64,000 nucleotides of DNA from Pyrinomonadaceae bacterium (GTDB taxonomy: Bacteria; Acidobacteriota; Blastocatellia; Pyrinomonadales; Pyrinomonadaceae). The notes below the pieces were generated by a model that saw only the letters and a program-made list of their open reading frames with translations, did not search any database and was not told the DNA's origin. Numbering within the stretch: the first letter of the stretch is position 1; the number at the start of each line of letters is the position of its first letter. Where the stretch lies: positions 310,001 to 374,000 of the forward strand of contig JAVEDP010000022.1 of assembly GCA_030841085.1 (NCBI GenBank). The letters run 5' to 3'. Below, in pieces: positions 61,001-64,000 of the stretch. Both the position numbers and the translations under genes were made by a program.

Positions 61001-61940
61001 GATTCCACGAGTAAGACTGAAAAAGTTTCAGCAAGTTTTCGAATGCTTTGTCAGGAATACGAATCTCCGGGTTGTCGCGTTCGATGCGATGCTCCAGGAA
61101 TAAACCGCCGTTTAGATACTTCACCTTGCCTAGCAGTTTCTTTACGTCGACCCTACGCGCTCCTTCCGGGACGGCAAAGCCCTTGAAGAAGAGAGACTTG
61201 AGAAACTTTTCATAGTACTGGTCCCTTCCGAACTGTTTTTGGCATTCTTCCAGTTTCGCGTGTAAGTACGCGTGGTTACCGTCATCAATGAATCCTTTGC
61301 GCTGAAGGAAGTAGATGAACATCAGCCGGTTCAGAAGCACTGACGCGTACCAGCGACGCTCACGCTCGTCGGCTATGCCGTTAATCAAATCGAGAAAAGC
61401 GAGCCGCTCATTGTCGTATTCACCGAAGAACTTCTTGGTTACACGCTGAACGTCGAGCGCATCTTTGAGGCGTTTGGCAACATTCACCACAGAAACATTG
61501 CCGGCTTCGTCAAACTCGCTTATGTCAAAGACCATCGAGCTGAGTTTGCTAAGAAAGAGGTCGCCGGGTTGACCTTTGAAATAGGGATGTTCGCGCGGGC
61601 GAAGCTTACCGTCTTCGCGTTTGACCCAGTACCAAAGACTCTGAGTCCTTTGCGCATCGACGAAGATCAGAAGGTTTTCGTGATGAAGCTTCGATATTTC
61701 TTTGTGAATTGCGGCGAGCGTTTTTCCGTCAGGAATCTTGCCGTCGGATGACGTTAATTCGAGAACAGCGACGCCGGAGAGTTGTGCGATTTGTTTTCGC
61801 TGAAACAAATCTTCTTTAAGTTCAAATGAAGTCGGCTTCGGCGCAACTGACTGTAACCATCCAAGCTCTTCGGTAAACAAACGAGCGAAGTCGAAGTTTT
61901 GAAGCAGGTCGCGCGCCTTTTGGACGTCAAGCTTAGGCAT
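58020..61940 (-). CDS. Eco57I-type DNA methylase fused to an AlbA_2 (Schlafen-like) domain
   Basis: 1306 residues. Residues about 400-700 form an N6-adenine DNA methylase: LSLLDPACGSGAFLVAAMK (motif I, about 408), LYGVDIMDEATEIARLRLFLAL (acidic residue binding SAM), and FDAIIANPPWEVF with the catalytic NPPW at about 657; downstream is a PglX/Eco57I-like target-recognition part (about 740-1090). The last 170 residues are an AlbA_2 domain (SNTLEFKATARW...FLNTDGGNLLIGVDD, about 1153-1200), usually found in Schlafen-like and defence-associated proteins. I see no clear PD-(D/E)xK nuclease. It follows the helicase gene by 12 nt. Confidence 0.85.
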   Translation of the reverse strand: MPKLDVQKARDLLQNFDFARLFTEELGWLQSVAPKPTSFELKEDLFQRKQIAQLSGVAVLELTSSDGKIPDGKTLAAIHKEISKLHHENLLIFVDAQRTQSLWYWVKREDGKLRPREHPYFKGQPGDLFLSKLSSMVFDISEFDEAGNVSVVNVAKRLKDALDVQRVTKKFFGEYDNERLAFLDLINGIADERERRWYASVLLNRLMFIYFLQRKGFIDDGNHAYLHAKLEECQKQFGRDQYYEKFLKSLFFKGFAVPEGARRVDVKKLLGKVKYLNGGLFLEHRIERDNPEIRIPDKAFENLLKLFQSYSWNLNDTPGGEDNEINPDVLGYIFEKYINQKAFGAYYTRPEITEYLCEQTIYKLILEKINSPGIEGLMKPRSFHSMSELLLNLDTQICRELLNDILPTLSLLDPACGSGAFLVAAMKTLVNIYAAVIGKIQFLNDRNLSEWLRRVQKEHPSVAYFIKKRIITDNLYGVDIMDEATEIARLRLFLALVASAENVDQLEPLPNIDFNILKGNSLIGLMHVDDKDFDARQSQGHLFRKSYRELLAEKNRLVDLYRHTGSYTDDLRAMRDDIETKKNEAIATLDEILLTEFQKLGVKFDQATWDETRNREGRSTKRPLTIKDIEALQPFHWGYEFDEIINRRGGFDAIIANPPWEVFQTDEKEFFQEFVPTIHKNKLRIEQWKKQQATLMKDAGLRKSWLSYASLFPHVSMFFKAAPQYKNQLSLVNGKSVGSKINLYSYFTEQCFNLVRSGGECGIVLPSGIYTDLGTKQLREMLFTRSRITSLFGFENRKEIFENVDSRFKFVVLTFRKGDLTTIFPAAFMRHNVEELDTFPKDGALHLAVELVRRLSPDSLSIMEFKNEVEVRIAEKMSLVPLLRERLEQSWNVILCSEFNMTTDSRLFKNSARVGSLPLYEGKMIHQFRQDLSPPRYWVGEKNARKALINRGDKDKDQLLEYQQYRLAFRDVARNTDNRTMIATVLPPDTFAGNTLVLSEPFAKQGELLILVAMLNSFACDFIVRRKVTAHCNIFSVYQLPVPRLTDRDAEFAPIVERAARLICTTSDFDNLAREVGLRDHRDGITDPAKRAKLRAELDGIIGHLYGLTEKEFAYILTTFPLVEQSVKDAALEAYRELAPKPGDQEIAALIAKGESNTLEFKATARWDVKQNIQNKAMEDVVVKSIAAFLNTDGGNLLIGVDDERNVTGLDHDYKLFGKKDKRDAYENFLTGLLLNNFGKDISALISISIHELAGKDVARVLTKPSPKPIFVKEGNYEHLYIRANNSTRLLSTREAIDYCKMHWPK

Positions 61941-61952
61941 AACACTCTCTTG

Positions 61953-64000
61953 TTAATTTGTTCTTAATCCCAATGAGCAGATGATGCGCGGCTCGTCGGT
62001 TTCCGCTTCGTGCTCAACCGCGCAGAGTCGATCCTCGTCGCGCAGGGCGACAACGAGTTCTGCGAGTGTCTGATCAGAGACACCGCTGCGAAGTTGGCGG
62101 TTGAGAGTATCAGTAGCTGTGGATCGCAGAGGGTAGCGATAAATGTCGTCAATGGCCTTTAATAATTCCTGAGATTCGAAGAGCATTCCTTTGACATCTT
62201 CCGCATAACGTTTAAGGCGTTCATACGTTTTGAAGCGGGCGCCCGACGGTCGGCCAAGTTGACCGCCAACAGACTTCTCTTCCTCGCTGATTATTTGAAC
62301 AGCTTTTTGCACCAGCTCGTGGTGCTTTTCTTGGCGCGATAAGGCTTCTGTACCTGGAGAGCAGGCCGCGGCTTTGAGGATTTCAAACTGAGACTCCGTT
62401 ACGCTGTTACCTTCGCGGTCGATCCATGCCAACGCATCGTTACCTTCAGCGGTGCGAAGATAAACCAGAGCGCCTTCCGGCGCACCCTCAGTTGGTTGAT
62501 GCTCTTTGGTTGAATAAACCACTGGCGGCATTTCCGGAATAGTCTTTAGCAGTTCTTTATCCGCTTCAGTTGCATTCTTCCAAATCTGATAAGCGTAGGA
62601 AGCAAGGTCGACTTCGGTGTCGGCTTCGCCGTCCAGAATGCCGGCATTCTCGTTGTAGAGATCGACAACAGCCTGATCATTATGATCGTCTTCGAAAAAG
62701 GCTTCGTCAGTACCGACCACTTCCGCATTCTCGCGCAATCGCTGGCGAACGCGTGAACGTAAATTGATAATGCGGTCCACTCCTTCAGCAGGAAGAAATG
62801 AGTAGCAAAGAATGCTTTCGGCTTGTTGGCCGATACGATCGACGCGCCCGGCGCGTTGAATTAACCGGATAATGGCCCATGGCAGATCGTAGTTAACGAC
62901 AATGGCACAGTCCTGCAAGTTTTGCCCTTCGCTAAGAATGTCGGTTGCGAGCAGAACACGAAGTTCACTCTCCGGACTAACGGACGCCCGTTTGTCATTG
63001 CTGACCGGGCTGAATCTCCAAGCCAGTGCTGTTGGATTGGCAGAATCGCCGGTGGCCCCCGCTAGTCTTGCCACACCGCGTGCTTTCAGTTGGGCGTCCA
63101 AATACCGCACCGTATCGGCGAATTGGCTGAAGACAAGGAGTTTTTCAGCCGGGTGTTGGTTAGATAATAACTCTATCAGCGCTTGAAGCTTCGCATCGCG
63201 ATTTGAATCCCACTCGCCTGACTTGTGCAAGACTTTGAGTAGCGCTGTAGCGTCTTCATTGAGATGCTTCGCCAACATGTTTGTGAATAGCGCCGAGTTC
63301 AGCCACTTGAAGCGCCGTTTGTATTGGGAGGCGTATTCGCTGTATAGAACCGCAGCTCGCGCACGAAAATCATCATCAGTTCGAAGTCTGAGGGTGAGTG
63401 AAATGGTTCCTTCTTCGCCATTACCCTCCTCATCAAACAATTCGGGACTGCCTATAACAGCTTCGGCGTCTTCGTCGACGAAGCGAACATCGAGCATCTC
63501 AGCACCCTGCGAACCGATTGGCAGCGGTAAACCATTCTCGATGGCATGAAGAAAAACATGATTGCGTAGGATGTGGCGTTCCACTGATTGAATGAAGGCC
63601 TGTCCGCTACTTTCAAGGCGCTTGAAAAGATTAGTGCGGCAGTAGCCGATAAGTCGCTTGCCAGCCCGTGAGAGATCCTGCAACGTCCTGGCTTCGGTTT
63701 GAGTCGGCGGCTGATTAGGAGTTCTATTTTCATAGTTCCCTAAGCCGTAACGAGGAAGTTTTAGTTTGCCGACAATATCGACCACGTCAGGTGCATAGAG
63801 TTTTGCATATTGATCGTTCTGATTGTTGTCCTCGATTTTGAACTTCAACGTCTTGGGAACACGCGAAGGAAAGTAAGAGCGCGAGCCGTCTTCGAACGTA
63901 AGAAACTTGCGTCCGGTTTCAGCGTCAGGCACGGCATAATTATTTTGAATAAAGCTGCGCGTGCGCCGCACGAGGTAAAGGCGCATCAACTCCCGCCAAT
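61953..64000 (-). CDS. SNF2-type helicase, C-terminal part (5' end outside window)
   Basis: The frame is open to the window edge (upstream codons read WRE, then LMRLYLVRRTRSFIQNNYA), so the N-terminal ATPase lobe lies outside. The visible 680 residues include LLVFSQFADTVRYLDAQLKARG (motif IV), LLATDILSEGQNLQDCAIVV (motif V) and WAIIRLIQRAGRVDRIGQ (motif VI) of superfamily 2 SNF2/RapA-type helicases. A helical C-terminal region of about 250 residues follows. With the adjacent methylase-AlbA_2 gene it looks like a restriction/DISARM-like or BREX-like pair. It is a translocase that would move on DNA or remodel complexes. Confidence 0.85.
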   Translation of the reverse strand, partial: WRELMRLYLVRRTRSFIQNNYAVPDAETGRKFLTFEDGSRSYFPSRVPKTLKFKIEDNNQNDQYAKLYAPDVVDIVGKLKLPRYGLGNYENRTPNQPPTQTEARTLQDLSRAGKRLIGYCRTNLFKRLESSGQAFIQSVERHILRNHVFLHAIENGLPLPIGSQGAEMLDVRFVDEDAEAVIGSPELFDEEGNGEEGTISLTLRLRTDDDFRARAAVLYSEYASQYKRRFKWLNSALFTNMLAKHLNEDATALLKVLHKSGEWDSNRDAKLQALIELLSNQHPAEKLLVFSQFADTVRYLDAQLKARGVARLAGATGDSANPTALAWRFSPVSNDKRASVSPESELRVLLATDILSEGQNLQDCAIVVNYDLPWAIIRLIQRAGRVDRIGQQAESILCYSFLPAEGVDRIINLRSRVRQRLRENAEVVGTDEAFFEDDHNDQAVVDLYNENAGILDGEADTEVDLASYAYQIWKNATEADKELLKTIPEMPPVVYSTKEHQPTEGAPEGALVYLRTAEGNDALAWIDREGNSVTESQFEILKAAACSPGTEALSRQEKHHELVQKAVQIISEEEKSVGGQLGRPSGARFKTYERLKRYAEDVKGMLFESQELLKAIDDIYRYPLRSTATDTLNRQLRSGVSDQTLAELVVALRDEDRLCAVEHEAETDEPRIICSLGLRTN

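Noticed and set aside
58020-64000. Naming the island DISARM or BREX
   Set aside because: Only helicase and methylase are visible; drmA/B/C, pglZ or brxC are not in the window, and the AlbA_2 fusion is not part of the standard definitions.

Overview
The window looks like a chromosomal segment of a soil-type Acidobacteriota, most likely of the Blastocatellia/Pyrinomonas side. This is an inference from gene content, not a database result: a secreted BNR/VPS10-like repeat protein, S9 and S41 peptidases, a carboxypeptidase-regulatory domain, many zinc-ribbon proteins, PYROXD2-like oxidoreductases, a broken Ser/Thr kinase, moderately GC-rich DNA and very repeat-rich gaps between genes. No rRNA, tRNA or CRISPR array was recognised.

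Layout. 1-9.7 kb: TPR/Fis regulator end, secreted LolA-like and BNR-repeat proteins, amino acid permease, S9 peptidase. 10-19.4 kb: Rieske oxygenase, GcvT-like protein, two PYROXD2-like flavoproteins and an L-threonine aldolase, interleaved with a nucleotidyltransferase and two toxin-antitoxin pairs; this may be a methylated-amine/glycine catabolic set. 19.5-34.7 kb: zinc-ribbon protein, a sugar-phosphate operon (gluconokinase-like kinase, transketolase, RpiB), lipid kinase, S41 and M20 peptidases, GNAT, ferredoxin, DUF2807, a methyltransferase, a MauE-thioredoxin fusion and DinB. 35-37.7 kb: a kinase pseudogene and an IS110-family element with a candidate bridge RNA. 37.8-47.1 kb: L,D-transpeptidase and a surface-polysaccharide cluster (membrane protein, flippase, pyruvyltransferase, GT4, 2OG oxygenase, SGNH hydrolase, methyltransferase). 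47.4-56.2 kb: ORF6N protein, hypotheticals, class III aminotransferase, MltF-like lytic transglycosylase and membrane proteins. 56.7-64 kb: a probable defence island on the minus strand (SNF2-type helicase, Eco57I-type DNA methylase fused to an AlbA_2/Schlafen-like domain, a possible EVE-like protein, DUF3800).

The most unusual content lies between and at the ends of genes. (1) Many long inverted repeats of several families occur, and at least two loci are nested like Russian dolls, one palindrome inside the loop of another. (2) Arrays of degenerate 7-nt units with strict period 7 occur at a dozen or more loci; some lie inside coding regions and several supply a gene's stop codon. (3) The IS110 element sits between two inverted halves of one such palindrome, and its non-coding end folds on paper into a bridge-RNA-like structure with sequence matches to its own distal end.
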